Assembly: GCF_019754945.1 (NCBI RefSeq)
Contig: NZ_JAEUWU010000001.1
Location: 62,001-126,000 of the forward strand
Length of the DNA stretch: 64,000 nucleotides
Direction: 5' to 3'
DNA from: Corynebacterium pseudokroppenstedtii
GTDB taxonomy: Bacteria > Actinomycetota > Actinomycetes > Mycobacteriales > Mycobacteriaceae
Numbering within the stretch: the first letter of the stretch is position 1; every line of letters starts with the position of its first letter. Positions 18,777-28,415 of this stretch are shown in pieces. The translations under genes and the position numbers were made by a program. The notes below the pieces were generated by a model. The model saw nothing but the letters and a program-made list of their open reading frames with translations. It ran no database searches and was not told the origin of the DNA.

Positions 18777-20393
18777 ATGGTGGCAGGTCGTGACGAGGAT
18801 GACCTCGATAACGACGGGGGCATCCCCCATTCCCATCACGACAAGATCGAGGGCAATTCAGTCGATCCGGCATCACTGAGTCCGGAGGACATTAACGCCG
18901 CGATCTCCGATGACCTCAAAGTCGATGATGCCGGGCTGACGTTGCCCTTGAGTGACGAAACAAAGCCAGAGGTTGTGCACCGCACCATCACACCGGACGA
19001 TCTCGAGGCACTGGCGGACGTCGAAGACCAGCTCAATTCGCGCTGGCCAGAGACGAAAATTGATCCCACCCTGGATCGCATGCATCAGGTCCTCGATCTT
19101 TTGGGGGATCCTCAGCACGCATACCCATCTATTCATGTTGCGGGGACGAATGGGAAAACGTCCGTGACTCGGATGATTGAATCCCTCCTTCGTGCGTTCC
19201 ATCGGCGGACCGGCCGTACCACCAGCCCTCACCTGCAGTCAGTGACGGAACGAATTGCCATCGATGGGGAACCAATCCATCCTGCAGACTTCGTGCAGAC
19301 CTGGAAATCCATTAAGCCCTTCGTCGAAATGGTCGATCGCCGATCTGAGGACGAGGGGGGACCGCGTATGAGCACCTTTGAGGTGCTCACGACGATGGCA
19401 TTCGCTGCATTCGCCGATGCTCCCGTCGACGTGGCCGTCGTCGAGGTCGGCATGGGTGGCCGTTGGGATGCAACCAACGTCGTGCACGGGGACGTGACCG
19501 TGATAACCCCGGTGGGAATGGACCACTCCGAATACCTCGGCGACACCATTGAAGAAATCGCCGGTGAAAAAGCGGGAATTATTAAGTCTCGGTGGGACAA
19601 GGATGACCTTCTGACCCCACCCGATAATGTCGCCATTATCGCCGAGCAGGACCCCGCCGCGATGAATGTGATCCTGGAACAAGCGGTGTCCGTCGATGCA
19701 TCGGTGGCCCGCGCCGGGAGTGAATATGGCGTCGTTGAACGATCCGTGGCTGTTGGCGGCCAGACCTTAACTATCCGCGGTCTCGGTGGAACATATGAAA
19801 ACATCTTCCTCCCGCTGTCTGGTGCCTACCAGGCCCGGAATGCCGCAACAGCGCTTGCCGCCGTCGAGGCTTTCTTTGGCGCGGGAGGCGGACGGCAATT
19901 GGACATCAACACTGTCCGCGAGGGCTTCGGTAACGTCAGCTCACCAGCCCGTTTAGAGCGCATCCGAACCTCGCCATCGGTATTTGTTGACGCCACCCAT
20001 AACCCCCAAGGTGCCCGGGCTTTAGCAGAAACCCTTCACGACGACTTTTCTTTCCGACGTCTCATCGGCATCGTCAGCATCTTCCAAGACAAAGATGTCG
20101 TCGGTGTGTTGGAAACCTTGCGCGACACATTCGATGAAATCGTTGTCACGGAGGTTGATTCGCCACGAGCTATGCCCGTCGACGAGTTAGCTGAGCTCGC
20201 GCGCACCCTTTTCGGCGATGAACGTGTCCACGTTTCAGCCTCCATGGCCGACGCCATTGAAGACGCTGTTGCCCTGGCCGAAGAGGAAGGCGAGGAAGAA
20301 GGCTATGGCTTGGCTGGAACAGCGGTCGTCATAACGGGCAGTGTGTATTCAGCAGGTCGCGCGCGTGCGCTGCTAGAAAAGGAACCGGAGTAG
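18777..20393 (+). CDS. folC: Folylpolyglutamate synthase / dihydrofolate synthase
   Basis: Mur-ligase-family enzyme that makes dihydrofolate and adds glutamates to folates. The P-loop VAGTNGKTS is near residue 121, SPHL and ERI follow, and the catalytic region VEVGMGGRWDATN is near 220. The glutamate ligase domain includes FVDATHNPQGA near 405. About 70 N-terminal acidic residues precede the usual domain start. GGAAGAAGG precedes the ATG. The TAG overlaps the GTG of the DUF4233 gene, as in the valS-folC-DUF4233-ndk order of mycobacteria. Confidence 0.95.
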   Translation: MVAGRDEDDLDNDGGIPHSHHDKIEGNSVDPASLSPEDINAAISDDLKVDDAGLTLPLSDETKPEVVHRTITPDDLEALADVEDQLNSRWPETKIDPTLDRMHQVLDLLGDPQHAYPSIHVAGTNGKTSVTRMIESLLRAFHRRTGRTTSPHLQSVTERIAIDGEPIHPADFVQTWKSIKPFVEMVDRRSEDEGGPRMSTFEVLTTMAFAAFADAPVDVAVVEVGMGGRWDATNVVHGDVTVITPVGMDHSEYLGDTIEEIAGEKAGIIKSRWDKDDLLTPPDNVAIIAEQDPAAMNVILEQAVSVDASVARAGSEYGVVERSVAVGGQTLTIRGLGGTYENIFLPLSGAYQARNAATALAAVEAFFGAGGGRQLDINTVREGFGNVSSPARLERIRTSPSVFVDATHNPQGARALAETLHDDFSFRRLIGIVSIFQDKDVVGVLETLRDTFDEIVVTEVDSPRAMPVDELAELARTLFGDERVHVSASMADAIEDAVALAEEEGEEEGYGLAGTAVVITGSVYSAGRARALLEKEPE

Positions 20394-20884
20394 TGGTGGA
20401 TCGACGAGAAACAGGTTCGGGTTGCGACGGCAACCAGCGGCACGGCAACCAGCTTCCGAGTGCCAAGGGCGACGACGCGATCGAGTATGGCCCCCTAGGA
20501 CCCGGCCATGATCCGGTGAAGGACCCGTTGAAAAGTTTGCGGGGAGTGATGGCCGGAACCTTGATCATGGAGTTCATCACCTTCTTACTGGTTCTCCCCG
20601 TGGTAGCCCGAGTTGACGAAGGCGCGTATAACACGCCTTTCAACATCGTGTCGGTGATCGTATTTTGCGTTGCCTTATTGGTTATGTCGTTCCTGCAGGG
20701 TAAGTCGTGGGCTCTGGGGGTCGACTTGCTTTTGCAGGCTGTTGCCATCGTGGGGTTCATTGTTCATCCCGCAATGGGTGTGATGGGGATCGTTTTCGCA
20801 CTCGTTTGGGCGTATATCGTGTACCTGCGCAAGAACTTGATTGAGCGGATGAAGCGCGGGTTACTAACTACCCAGCACACATAA
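20393..20884 (+). CDS. DUF4233 membrane protein
   Basis: A 163-residue protein with a polar N-terminal 55 residues and four predicted membrane segments (about 58-75, 85-103, 107-124, 126-145), ending in a basic tail. Position and architecture match Rv2446c of M. tuberculosis, the DUF4233 family always found after folC. Function is unknown. The GTG start overlaps the folC stop, so translation is coupled. Confidence 0.85.
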   Translation: MVDRRETGSGCDGNQRHGNQLPSAKGDDAIEYGPLGPGHDPVKDPLKSLRGVMAGTLIMEFITFLLVLPVVARVDEGAYNTPFNIVSVIVFCVALLVMSFLQGKSWALGVDLLLQAVAIVGFIVHPAMGVMGIVFALVWAYIVYLRKNLIERMKRGLLTTQHT

Positions 20885-21061
20885 GTCCGCGGGACGTGCT
20901 TGGAATCGGGGGATTCGGGGGACCTTTTGTCGGGGGACAAGCGGTAATCGGTGAATCGGGGGAGTCGGTTGGGCCATCGTACGGAACATCGTCGTGGCCG
21001 TCGTCGGCAAGCTCGTTAAGCATCCGCACCAGAGCCCGACCTCGTCTTCGGGATGGTGATG

Positions 21062-21092
21062 TAATAATATGTTCAAACATCAATAATATTGC
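21062..21092. promoter_or_regulatory. AT-rich palindrome before the amino-acid ABC genes
   Basis: ATGTT-CA-AACAT (21069-21080) flanked on both sides by AATAAT runs, in otherwise GC-rich sequence, 72 bases before the permease start. It is a candidate operator or promoter core. The left flank of this gap (20885-21010) contains two copies of GAATCGGGGGA and no gene. Confidence 0.45.
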
Positions 21093-21152
21093 GACCTGTG
21101 GGCTGACCCCTCGATAGGTACCCGCACTGATCACGTAACGAGAGACACCAAC

Positions 21153-22085
21153 ATGGCTTCACATCACACCGATCCTATTCCCGGTCGAATCCGGGAACGT
21201 GGGGTCTTCCATCCGGGTACATGGATTGCAGCTGTCATCGTTGCAGTCTTAGTCGCGATGTTCATCCACGGCCTGATCACAAACACCAACTATCAGTGGG
21301 ACGTGGTCAACGACTACATCCGCGACGTGAACGTCGTGAAAGGTGTTGGCTGGACCCTGTTGCTGACCGTTCTGGCCATGGCGATCGGTATTGTGCTGGC
21401 TGTGACCGCGGCCATTATGCGGCAGAGTGAGAATCCTGTTCTTCGTTCCGTTGCCTGGGCCTATATTTTCGTTTTCCGTGGAATCCCGGTTTACACCCAG
21501 TTAGTTTTCTGGGGTTTGCTGGCTGTTCTGTATCCGAAGCTGTCCATGGGGGTTCCCTTTGGCCCCGAGTTCTTCAAATTCGATACATCCGATATCATCA
21601 CGGCGTTTTGGGCTGCAACACTGGGGCTTGGTTTTAACGAGGGTGCCTACCTTGCCGAAATCGTCCGATCCGGTTTAGAGAGCGTGGACGAAGGCCAGCA
21701 TGAGGCCGCCCGAGCCTTGGGAATGAAGCACAGCACCGTCCTTCGTCGAATTATTATCCCGCAGGCGATGCGAGTGATTATCCCGCCGCTCGGAAATGAA
21801 ACGATCGGCATGCTGAAGACGACCTCCCTGGTTCTGGCCGTTCCGTTTACTCTGGATCTACAGTACGCAACAAATGCCATTGCCAACCGTCTCTATGCAC
21901 CGATCCCGCTGCTGATTGTCGCGGCGCTGTGGTACCTCGTCGTGACCAGCGTGCTTATGGTTGGGCAGTACTTCCTCGAGCGATACTTCGGCCGCGGTTT
22001 TGATAAAAACCGTAGCTCCAAACGAATCCAAAAAGTGGCGTCTGACCCGTCGAAACTGAGCAAAATCCCGGAGGTTGAACAGTGA
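21153..22085 (+). CDS. Polar amino-acid ABC transporter permease (HisM/GlnP type)
   Basis: Inner-membrane permease of the PAAT importer family. It has an N-terminal membrane segment (about 25-45), then the core permease domain. The ATPase-contact EAA loop is visible as [22 protein letters not shown] near residues 187-208. The 310-residue length is normal for actinobacterial members, with a basic C-terminal tail. It overlaps the ATPase gene by four bases. No substrate-binding protein gene is adjacent, so the substrate (probably a polar amino acid) cannot be named. Confidence 0.9.
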   Translation: MASHHTDPIPGRIRERGVFHPGTWIAAVIVAVLVAMFIHGLITNTNYQWDVVNDYIRDVNVVKGVGWTLLLTVLAMAIGIVLAVTAAIMRQSENPVLRSVAWAYIFVFRGIPVYTQLVFWGLLAVLYPKLSMGVPFGPEFFKFDTSDIITAFWAATLGLGFNEGAYLAEIVRSGLESVDEGQHEAARALGMKHSTVLRRIIIPQAMRVIIPPLGNETIGMLKTTSLVLAVPFTLDLQYATNAIANRLYAPIPLLIVAALWYLVVTSVLMVGQYFLERYFGRGFDKNRSSKRIQKVASDPSKLSKIPEVEQ

Positions 22086-22927
22086 GTAAGCCCGTAAACC
22101 CGGATCAGAATACATCGACGAGTACGACGTCGGCGTCCACGGCTACGGCCGGTTCAGGTGAGCCATTGGTTGTCATCGACGGTCTGTGGAAAGCCTTCGG
22201 TGAGCTGGTAATCCTCAAAGACGTGTCATTGTCGGTGAATCGCGGCGACGTCACCGTGCTCATCGGCCCATCAGGATCGGGAAAATCGACTCTGCTGCGA
22301 TGCGTTAACCAACTGGAGCGAATCCAGGCAGGTTTGATTCGGATCGATGGAGAGCTGCAGGGGTATGAGCAAGAACCCCTTTCCGACGGGCGACTCCAGC
22401 GTTTGAAAGCGAAAGATATCTCCCGGCAGCGCTCCCGCATCGGGATGGTGTTCCAGCGTTTCAACCTTTTCCCTCACATGACTGCCTTGGAAAATGTCAT
22501 GGAAGCGCCGCGCCGGGTTAAAGGTGTGCCCAAAGAGAAGGCCAAGAAACGGGCACTTGAGCTCCTGGAACGAGTTGGACTAGGGGATCGCGCGACGCAC
22601 TATCCGGGTGAATTGTCCGGTGGACAGCAACAGCGTGTTGCTATCGCGCGTGCGTTGGCTATGGACCCAGAGATTATGTTGTTCGACGAACCGACGTCGG
22701 CACTGGACCCTGAGTTGGTCTCTGAAGTTCTCACGGTTCTCCAAGAGCTTGCCGAGAGTGGAATGACCATGATCGTGGTGACTCACGAAATGGGATTCGC
22801 CCGCGAAATGGCCGATAACGTCGTGTTTATGGATGAAGGGCAGATTGTGGAGCAAGGCGCTCCGCAGGACGTGATCAACAACCCGAAGTCAGATCGACTC
22901 CAAGCTTTCCTCCAGTCGGTGTTATAG
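22082..22927 (+). CDS. Polar amino-acid ABC transporter ATPase (GlnQ/HisP type)
   Basis: Cytoplasmic ATPase partner of the upstream permease. Walker [10 protein letters not shown] is near residue 62, signature LSGGQQQR near 180, Walker [15 protein letters not shown] near 200 and the switch His in VVTHEMGF near 232. A Ser/Thr-rich N-terminal 25 residues precede the domain. The GTG start overlaps the permease stop (GTGA), indicating coupled translation. The 12-residue insert after [14 protein letters not shown] is ordinary variation. Confidence 0.93.
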   Translation: MSKPVNPDQNTSTSTTSASTATAGSGEPLVVIDGLWKAFGELVILKDVSLSVNRGDVTVLIGPSGSGKSTLLRCVNQLERIQAGLIRIDGELQGYEQEPLSDGRLQRLKAKDISRQRSRIGMVFQRFNLFPHMTALENVMEAPRRVKGVPKEKAKKRALELLERVGLGDRATHYPGELSGGQQQRVAIARALAMDPEIMLFDEPTSALDPELVSEVLTVLQELAESGMTMIVVTHEMGFAREMADNVVFMDEGQIVEQGAPQDVINNPKSDRLQAFLQSVL

Positions 22928-23044
22928 GCCGAGCAACCTAATGCCGTTCGACCGCCCCAATGCTGTTCGGCTATTCCGTGGGCAAGTGGCTCTCTCTGTG
23001 CAAGACGCTTTGCTAAGCCTTTCAAGCGTAGGCGATTCATGACT

Positions 23045-23050
23045 TACAAT
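23045..23050 (+). promoter_or_regulatory. -10 element of a probable leaderless ndk transcript
   Basis: TACAAT (23045-23050) followed by six bases and the ATG at 23057, so transcription would start at the start codon. A weak -35, TTCAAG (23021-23026), is 18 bases upstream. Confidence 0.6.
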
Positions 23051-23056
23051 GATGGT

Positions 23057-23467
23057 ATGTCTGAACGTACCCTCATTCTGATTAAGCCCGACGCAGTCAA
23101 ACGAGGCCTCGTAGGAGAGATTCTCGCCCGTATCGAGCGTAAGGGGCTCACATTTTCCGCCCTGGATCTGCGCGTGGCAGACCGGGAAACCGCGGAAAAG
23201 CACTACGAAGAGCACAAAGACAAGCCGTTCTTCAAAGACCTTATTGAATTCATCACATCGGGGCCGCTCGTTGCTGGAGTTGTCGAAGGCCCACACGCTA
23301 TCGAGGCTTGGCGGCAGCTCGCTGGGGGTACCGACCCTGTGAAGAAAGCGACGCCGGGGAGCATCCGTGGGGATTTCGCGCTCGACGTTGATGCCAATGT
23401 CGTTCATGGTTCGGACTCGCCGGAATCGGCAGAACGCGAAATCGGCATCTGGTTCCCGAACCTTTAA
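23057..23467 (+). CDS. ndk: Nucleoside diphosphate kinase
   Basis: Transfers the terminal phosphate from ATP to nucleoside diphosphates. The protein opens [17 protein letters not shown]. It carries the active-site histidine in NVVHGSDS near residue 117 and is 136 residues long, exactly the mycobacterial length. An upstream in-frame ATG (23039) adds six residues, but the -10 box predicts leaderless initiation at 23057. A cruciform-like hairpin follows the gene. Confidence 0.96.
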   Translation: MSERTLILIKPDAVKRGLVGEILARIERKGLTFSALDLRVADRETAEKHYEEHKDKPFFKDLIEFITSGPLVAGVVEGPHAIEAWRQLAGGTDPVKKATPGSIRGDFALDVDANVVHGSDSPESAEREIGIWFPNL

Positions 23468-23479
23468 ATTCTTATCGAA

Positions 23480-23526
23480 CCCGCACGATGACCACATGGC
23501 GAATGATCGCATGTTGACGGTGCGGG
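23480..23526 (+). terminator. Hairpin after ndk
   Basis: The outer stem CCCGCAC (23480-23486) pairs with GTGCGGG (23520-23526). An inner CATG-CGA/TCGCATG hairpin with one bulge lies near 23494-23513. There is no T-tract. Confidence 0.5.
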
Positions 23527-24008
23527 AACGATAACGACACTCCGTTAGCCCAGGTATATGGCCTGGTTGTGCGGGGAATTGTAGTGGGCGAGGGCTGCTG
23601 ATCCGCCGCCCTCCGGTCCGCCTATGACAAAATAATATTCGGAATGCAGACGGGCGAAGCTGCGCTGCAGCGCATGACCGCACATTGTGTGCCCCATGTG
23701 TGTCGTTTAACAGCGAGGGGCTGTCCGGGATTGCTCTATTACCCCGGTGTTCATAACCGCGAGTTTTTAGAAGATAGCTGCAAGCTGCGCCCCCGTTTCT
23801 GTTCCGCCAGCAAGCTTTACCATGACAAAAGAACCGCACTGCACACGCTGTCCAGCCAGATTTATACACGCACTGTGCTAGTCAGTGTTCGGTGGTGCCG
23901 AGCAGACGTCGCTCGGAATGAGTAAGCCATCGTGCGCATGACGGACTGGACCACCGGCCCTTGCCACTATCTGGGGCGCGACCACTGCGGTGCTGCTAAA
24001 GGAGAATT
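23527..24008 (+). other. Long leader region of rne
   Basis: About 480 bases with no convincing gene. A -10-like TAATAT (23633-23638) would give rne a 5' leader of about 365 bases. A 93-residue frame at 23644 is Cys-rich and lacks a ribosome-binding site. RNase E genes elsewhere control their own mRNA through long leaders, so this may be regulatory. Confidence 0.45.
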
Positions 24009-27000
24009 GTGGCTGACACAAGCCGTACACCCCGTCGACGTTCGGCAAAACGAACGACAAACACATCATCACAATCGAAGTCGAGGAATGCTCGGGCGTC
24101 CCGAGCGGCCCACGCCGAGATGGTGACCGAATTAAGTGCCCTATCTGCTGGGACAAAAGCAGTTATCTCTTCCCTCGACGAGCGTGACCTCGCCGCGAAA
24201 ACACGCGTTCATCAGTTAGCGAAACTCATCGGGCACACGAGCAAAGAAGTTATCGCACTCCTCGGTGCCGTCGGAATCACCGTCCGCAGTGCGCAATCGA
24301 CCGTCACTCGTGAACAAGTGGCCGAATTCCGCGACCGAGTACAAGCTGCAGACAAAGACGGCTCCGATCACGCGCGTGATGCCGACTCTCAGAACGCTGA
24401 TACCGATAAGGGGCAGGCGGATAAGACTGAGTCGGATAAGGCTGAGCGTGCCGACGTCGGCAAGGCTGAGGTTGAGAAGGCTACCCCTGAAGCGGAGACA
24501 CCTGAGGAAGATAAGTCCGAGGCAGAGGACGCTGATGCTGGGGAAGCCAACGTCGATAAGTCCGAAGCGGAAAAGACTGAGACTGAGACGCGAGACGCCG
24601 AAGAGCTAGAAACTGAGAGCTCCGACACCGCTGAGGACCAGGAAACGAATCATATTTCCATTCCGACTCCGATTTTCATGGCGCCCACGCCGGTCGCCAC
24701 GGAGTCGACGGAATCCCGCGACAATTCAGGTGATTCTTCCACGTCCGATGGTGAATCGTCAGAGGACACAGAGGAGACATCGGACGTCGACAATGAGGAT
24801 AATGACGACTCACCGTCATATCGACGCCGCCGGGGTCGCCGTGGCCGGGGCAAGAAGAACGTCGACGAGTCGCCGAAATCTCGACACTCCAAAGATCACA
24901 ATGAGGACGACACCTCGGACGATGAGCGTGGTTCGTCGTCGAAGCGGTCGAAGAAGAGCAGCGATAGGGGCAAATCGGGGGACAAGAAAGACACCAAGCA
25001 CGACTCAAACAAGCACGACTCCAACAAACGTAAGGACAAGAACAAGAAGGGGCGTTCCTCGGGCAACAACTCCTCGGGCAACGGTGATGGCTCCGGCGAG
25101 GGGAAACAGGAGTCGCCGAAGTCCGATGAGCCCACCAAGATCAAGGGCTCTACACGTGCTGCGGCTGCGCGGAAGCGTCGCGAAGAAAACAAGCGCGACA
25201 AACACCAGACCATCAGCACGGCTGAGTTCCAGGCGCGCCGGGATGCCGTTCACCGCCGGATGATCGTTCGCGATTCAGTGCGATCCGACGGCTCCGGAAA
25301 AGTCACGCAAGTCGCCATCATGGAAGACGATCAGCTGGTCGAACACTTCGTGACGTCGGAACGCACGCGTACCCTCGTCGGCAATATTTACTTGGGGCGT
25401 GTCCAAAACGTCTTGGCCAGCATGGAAGCTGCGTTTGTCGATATCGGAACCGACCGCAACAGTGTGATCTACTCCGGAGACATTGATTGGCGGCACACTC
25501 GGCACACTGGTCGCCAGCGGAAGATTGAAAAAGCGCTCAAGCCGGGCGATCCGATTTTGGTTCAGGTCACGAAGGATTCCGTCGGACACAAGGGGCCGCG
25601 GCTCACCAGCCACATTTCTCTGGCCGGTCGGTACCTGGTGTACGTGCCCGAGGGGCGTGCGCACGGGGTATCGCGTAAGCTGCCGGAGCCTGAGCGGAAG
25701 CGTTTGAAGAAAGCGGTTTCCGGCATTTTGCCTGATGAGGGTGGTGCGATTATCCGCACGGCCGCGGAGGGCGTCGATACCGAGGACATCGCTCGTGATG
25801 TTCGTCGGCAGCAGAATGTGTGGGACACGATCCTTGAGAAGGCTGACGAGCTCCGTACTTTGCCGGGCTCGCAGGCTTCCTCTGGGAAAGGTTCCGGGAA
25901 GAAGAATTCGAAGGGCGGCAAGAAGGGATCGAAGCCGCACTTTGACGGCCCACAAACACTGCATGAAGAGCCAAACCTGCTGGTCAAGGTTGTGCGTGAC
26001 CTCTTCAATGAGGACTTCGATGAGCTTATTGTCGACGGGGACCGCTCGTGGTCGATGGTGTCGTCGTACATCCACCGGATTGCGCCGGACCTGGAAGAGA
26101 AATTGTCGAAGTACGAGCGTCAGGACCATGATGGGCAGGACGCGTTCGGCCACTGGGGGATTGATAAGCAACTGAAACAAGCGCTGGACCGCGTGGTGTT
26201 CCTTCCGTCCGGAGGCACGCTTGTCATTGAGAAGACCGAGGCCATGACGGTCATTGACGTCAACACCGGCCGTTTCACCGGCTCGAGTGGCAGCCTCGAA
26301 GAAACCGTGACCCGCAACAACCTCGAAGCCGCCGACGAGATCGTCCGTCAGATGCGGTTGCGTGATATCGGCGGCATGATCGTCGTTGACTTCATCGATA
26401 TGGTGCTGGAAGAAAACCAGGAACTGGTGCTCCGCCGGCTCAGTGAAGCCCTGGCCAAGGACCGAACCCGCCATCAGCTGGGTGAAGTGACGTCCCTGGG
26501 TCTCGTGCAGATCACCCGCAAGCGGCTGGGCAAAGGCTTGGTTGAAACCTTCTCGACGCCATGTAGTGAGTGTCATGGCCGTGGGTTCATTGTCCACGAC
26601 GATCCCATCCTGTTGAGCAGCACGGATGATGATGAATCGGACGACGATAGCGCGGCACTTCAGGACAATGTCGACAATGACCTGCCCGAGTACTCGTTTG
26701 ACGACGACACCGACGATCACGCGGACGATACGTCGAGTGATTCCACGTCAGGCGATTCCAAGAACGACCGCTCTAAGGGTGGTCGCTCTGGAGGCGGCCG
26801 TTCTAAGAAGGACCATGCTGGGAAGGGCGGTTCTGGGAAGCAGGGTCATTCTGAAAAACAGGGCGACTCTGAGGAGGCGACCACGCGTCGGCGCTCCATC
26901 GAGGAAATCGCTGCAGCTGCAGTAATTCTTGCCGACGATGAAGATCCCGATGAGCCCAGTGGCGCTGATTATCTCCCGGCTGCGCAAGACTCTCGGAGTG

Positions 27001-27785
27001 GTGGCGACGACGCAGATGATGCTTCGGCTGGCGATAATGGATCTTCTGGTGACAAGGATGGGCGTCCTCGTCGCCGGCGGCGTCGTAAAGCAACACGCTC
27101 ATCGCGTTCTCAGCATGAGGAGCAGGTAAAGGCGGACCACACAGAGTCCGATGGTGCGAAGACAAACCAGCCGGAAAACGCGACGAAGCGTGACGAGGAA
27201 ACTGCTCACCATCCTGACGCTGACGCGGACAAGGGGAGCGGCGACAAGACCACACGCGGTAAGAAGCAGCGTGGTCGTCGTCACGCGACCCGCCGGAGTG
27301 CGTCGCAGGCGAAGAAGGCAGCATCGTCGTCGCAATCGAAGTCCCGCAATGAGGACGACTCTCACGCCAAGGACGAGCACCAGACTAAGGATGCGTCCCG
27401 AACCAAATCTCGCTCGAAGGATTCAGGAGACTCATCGTCACGGTCCCGAGGGAAGAAATCCTCCTCAGCAGACACCTCGTCCCAGCACGAGGAGACGTAT
27501 GAGGAGGCACAACGACAGTTCGACCGGTCGCCACGGCGTCGGCGAGCTACTCGTGGAAACTCCCGGTCCGATGTACCGCCGGAGAAGGAAAACTATTCAG
27601 ACGGTAAAACCGGTAAAACGGGACGTGGTTCGTCCAACGCGTCAGACCAGAAACAGTCGGATAAGTCATCGGCCGAAAACCGGTCAGAGCACGCCGACAA
27701 GCGGGAAAACGACTCTCACAGTGGGTCATCCGCCCGCAAGAATGGCCGACGTCGTGCGCGGCGGAGAGCCTCCACGAAGAAGTGA
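24009..27785 (+). CDS. rne: Ribonuclease E/G with N-terminal IF2-N-like domain
   Basis: Endoribonuclease for mRNA decay and rRNA/tRNA processing. Residues about 59-112 (RVHQLAKLIGHTSKEVIALLG then a strand-turn) look like the IF2 N-terminal fold. Residues about 115-400 are low-complexity: first acidic repeats, then Lys/Ser/Asp runs. The catalytic half carries an S1 domain (about 453-530), the metal site DVNTGRFTG near 749, VDFIDM near 790, and the Zn-link CSECHGRGF near 851. Residues 870-1258 are again acidic then basic and disordered. At 1258 residues it is longer than the mycobacterial enzyme (about 950). The GTG start follows AAAGGAGA. Confidence 0.95.
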   Translation: MADTSRTPRRRSAKRTTNTSSQSKSRNARASRAAHAEMVTELSALSAGTKAVISSLDERDLAAKTRVHQLAKLIGHTSKEVIALLGAVGITVRSAQSTVTREQVAEFRDRVQAADKDGSDHARDADSQNADTDKGQADKTESDKAERADVGKAEVEKATPEAETPEEDKSEAEDADAGEANVDKSEAEKTETETRDAEELETESSDTAEDQETNHISIPTPIFMAPTPVATESTESRDNSGDSSTSDGESSEDTEETSDVDNEDNDDSPSYRRRRGRRGRGKKNVDESPKSRHSKDHNEDDTSDDERGSSSKRSKKSSDRGKSGDKKDTKHDSNKHDSNKRKDKNKKGRSSGNNSSGNGDGSGEGKQESPKSDEPTKIKGSTRAAAARKRREENKRDKHQTISTAEFQARRDAVHRRMIVRDSVRSDGSGKVTQVAIMEDDQLVEHFVTSERTRTLVGNIYLGRVQNVLASMEAAFVDIGTDRNSVIYSGDIDWRHTRHTGRQRKIEKALKPGDPILVQVTKDSVGHKGPRLTSHISLAGRYLVYVPEGRAHGVSRKLPEPERKRLKKAVSGILPDEGGAIIRTAAEGVDTEDIARDVRRQQNVWDTILEKADELRTLPGSQASSGKGSGKKNSKGGKKGSKPHFDGPQTLHEEPNLLVKVVRDLFNEDFDELIVDGDRSWSMVSSYIHRIAPDLEEKLSKYERQDHDGQDAFGHWGIDKQLKQALDRVVFLPSGGTLVIEKTEAMTVIDVNTGRFTGSSGSLEETVTRNNLEAADEIVRQMRLRDIGGMIVVDFIDMVLEENQELVLRRLSEALAKDRTRHQLGEVTSLGLVQITRKRLGKGLVETFSTPCSECHGRGFIVHDDPILLSSTDDDESDDDSAALQDNVDNDLPEYSFDDDTDDHADDTSSDSTSGDSKNDRSKGGRSGGGRSKKDHAGKGGSGKQGHSEKQGDSEEATTRRRSIEEIAAAAVILADDEDPDEPSGADYLPAAQDSRSGGDDADDASAGDNGSSGDKDGRPRRRRRRKATRSSRSQHEEQVKADHTESDGAKTNQPENATKRDEETAHHPDADADKGSGDKTTRGKKQRGRRHATRRSASQAKKAASSSQSKSRNEDDSHAKDEHQTKDASRTKSRSKDSGDSSSRSRGKKSSSADTSSQHEETYEEAQRQFDRSPRRRRATRGNSRSDVPPEKENYSDGKTGKTGRGSSNASDQKQSDKSSAENRSEHADKRENDSHSGSSARKNGRRRARRRASTKK

Positions 27786-27854
27786 TCGGTAGTTTCAGGC
27801 GCCCGGGAGGAAACGTCGATTCGTTTCACACTGGTAACAATGATATAGACGGTT

Positions 27855-27882
27855 TTGTTATCCATCGGTGACCGGGTAGTCT
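27855..27882 (+). promoter_or_regulatory. Candidate promoter for rplU-rpmA
   Basis: TTGTTA (27855-27860), 16-base spacer, TAGTCT (27877-27882). It gives a leader of about 150 bases, which contains GTTCGC and the CAACCGTTCATG element shared with the clpX leader. Confidence 0.45.
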
Positions 27883-28038
27883 TGAGCAGTCGCTGTTCGC
27901 AGGCCGACTGTCTAGGCCCGTGTGTGCTCATGAATGCGCCCGGGCAACCGTTCATGTCTCATGCCGCGAACACGTTAATAGTCCAGTCAGGGTGATTAGC
28001 CCTGAGCCGAGCGAAAAATAAAAAGGGGTAGCCCTCTT

Positions 28039-28341
28039 ATGTACGCGATCGTCAAGACCGGCGGAAAGCAGTACAAGGTTGCTGAAGGTGACCTCGTCAA
28101 GGTCGAGAAGATCGAGGGTGAGCCGGGTTCGTCCGTGGCTCTCTCCCCGGTTTTGCTCGTCGACGGTGCCTCAATCACCTCAGGTGATGATCTGTCCTCA
28201 GTGGCAGTGAACGCCGAGATCGTCGAGCACACCAAGGGCCCGAAGATCCGCAACATGCATTACAGGAACAAGACCGGATACAAGCGTCGCCACGGGCATC
28301 GCCAGCCGTTGACCGTTGTGAAGATCACCGGCATCAAGTAA
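28039..28341 (+). CDS. rplU: 50S ribosomal protein L21
   Basis: 100-residue L21, opening [18 protein letters not shown]. It carries the family-diagnostic [11 protein letters not shown] near the C-terminus, which contacts 23S rRNA. The Shine-Dalgarno AAAAGGGGT lies about 10 bases upstream. It is followed after 74 bases by rpmA, the universal partner; both are probably transcribed from the promoter near 27880. Confidence 0.98.
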   Translation: MYAIVKTGGKQYKVAEGDLVKVEKIEGEPGSSVALSPVLLVDGASITSGDDLSSVAVNAEIVEHTKGPKIRNMHYRNKTGYKRRHGHRQPLTVVKITGIK

Positions 28342-28415
28342 GTCTCGCGGCCGCTGCGGGTTCATCACCCACAGCTGCCACGTGCCCGAGTTTTTCCAAG
28401 GAGGGAAATCAACCA

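Noticed and set aside
20902..20970. Four runs of five G as a G-quadruplex
   Set aside because: The loops are about 4, 10 and 21 bases, too long for a confident quadruplex. Recorded only as a short direct repeat.
22922..23869. 315-codon minus-strand frame over ndk and the gap after it
   Set aside because: It covers the conserved ndk gene on the other strand, its product is rich in Cys/Arg, and there is no Shine-Dalgarno.
23644..23925. 93-codon Cys-rich frame before rne
   Set aside because: No ribosome-binding site, odd composition, and the -10-like box is one base too close for leaderless translation. Better read as part of the rne leader.
25275..26720. 481-codon open frame on the minus strand inside rne
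   Set aside because: It is fully antisense to the conserved RNase E catalytic domain, and its product has no recognisable motif. Long antisense frames are common in GC-rich genes.
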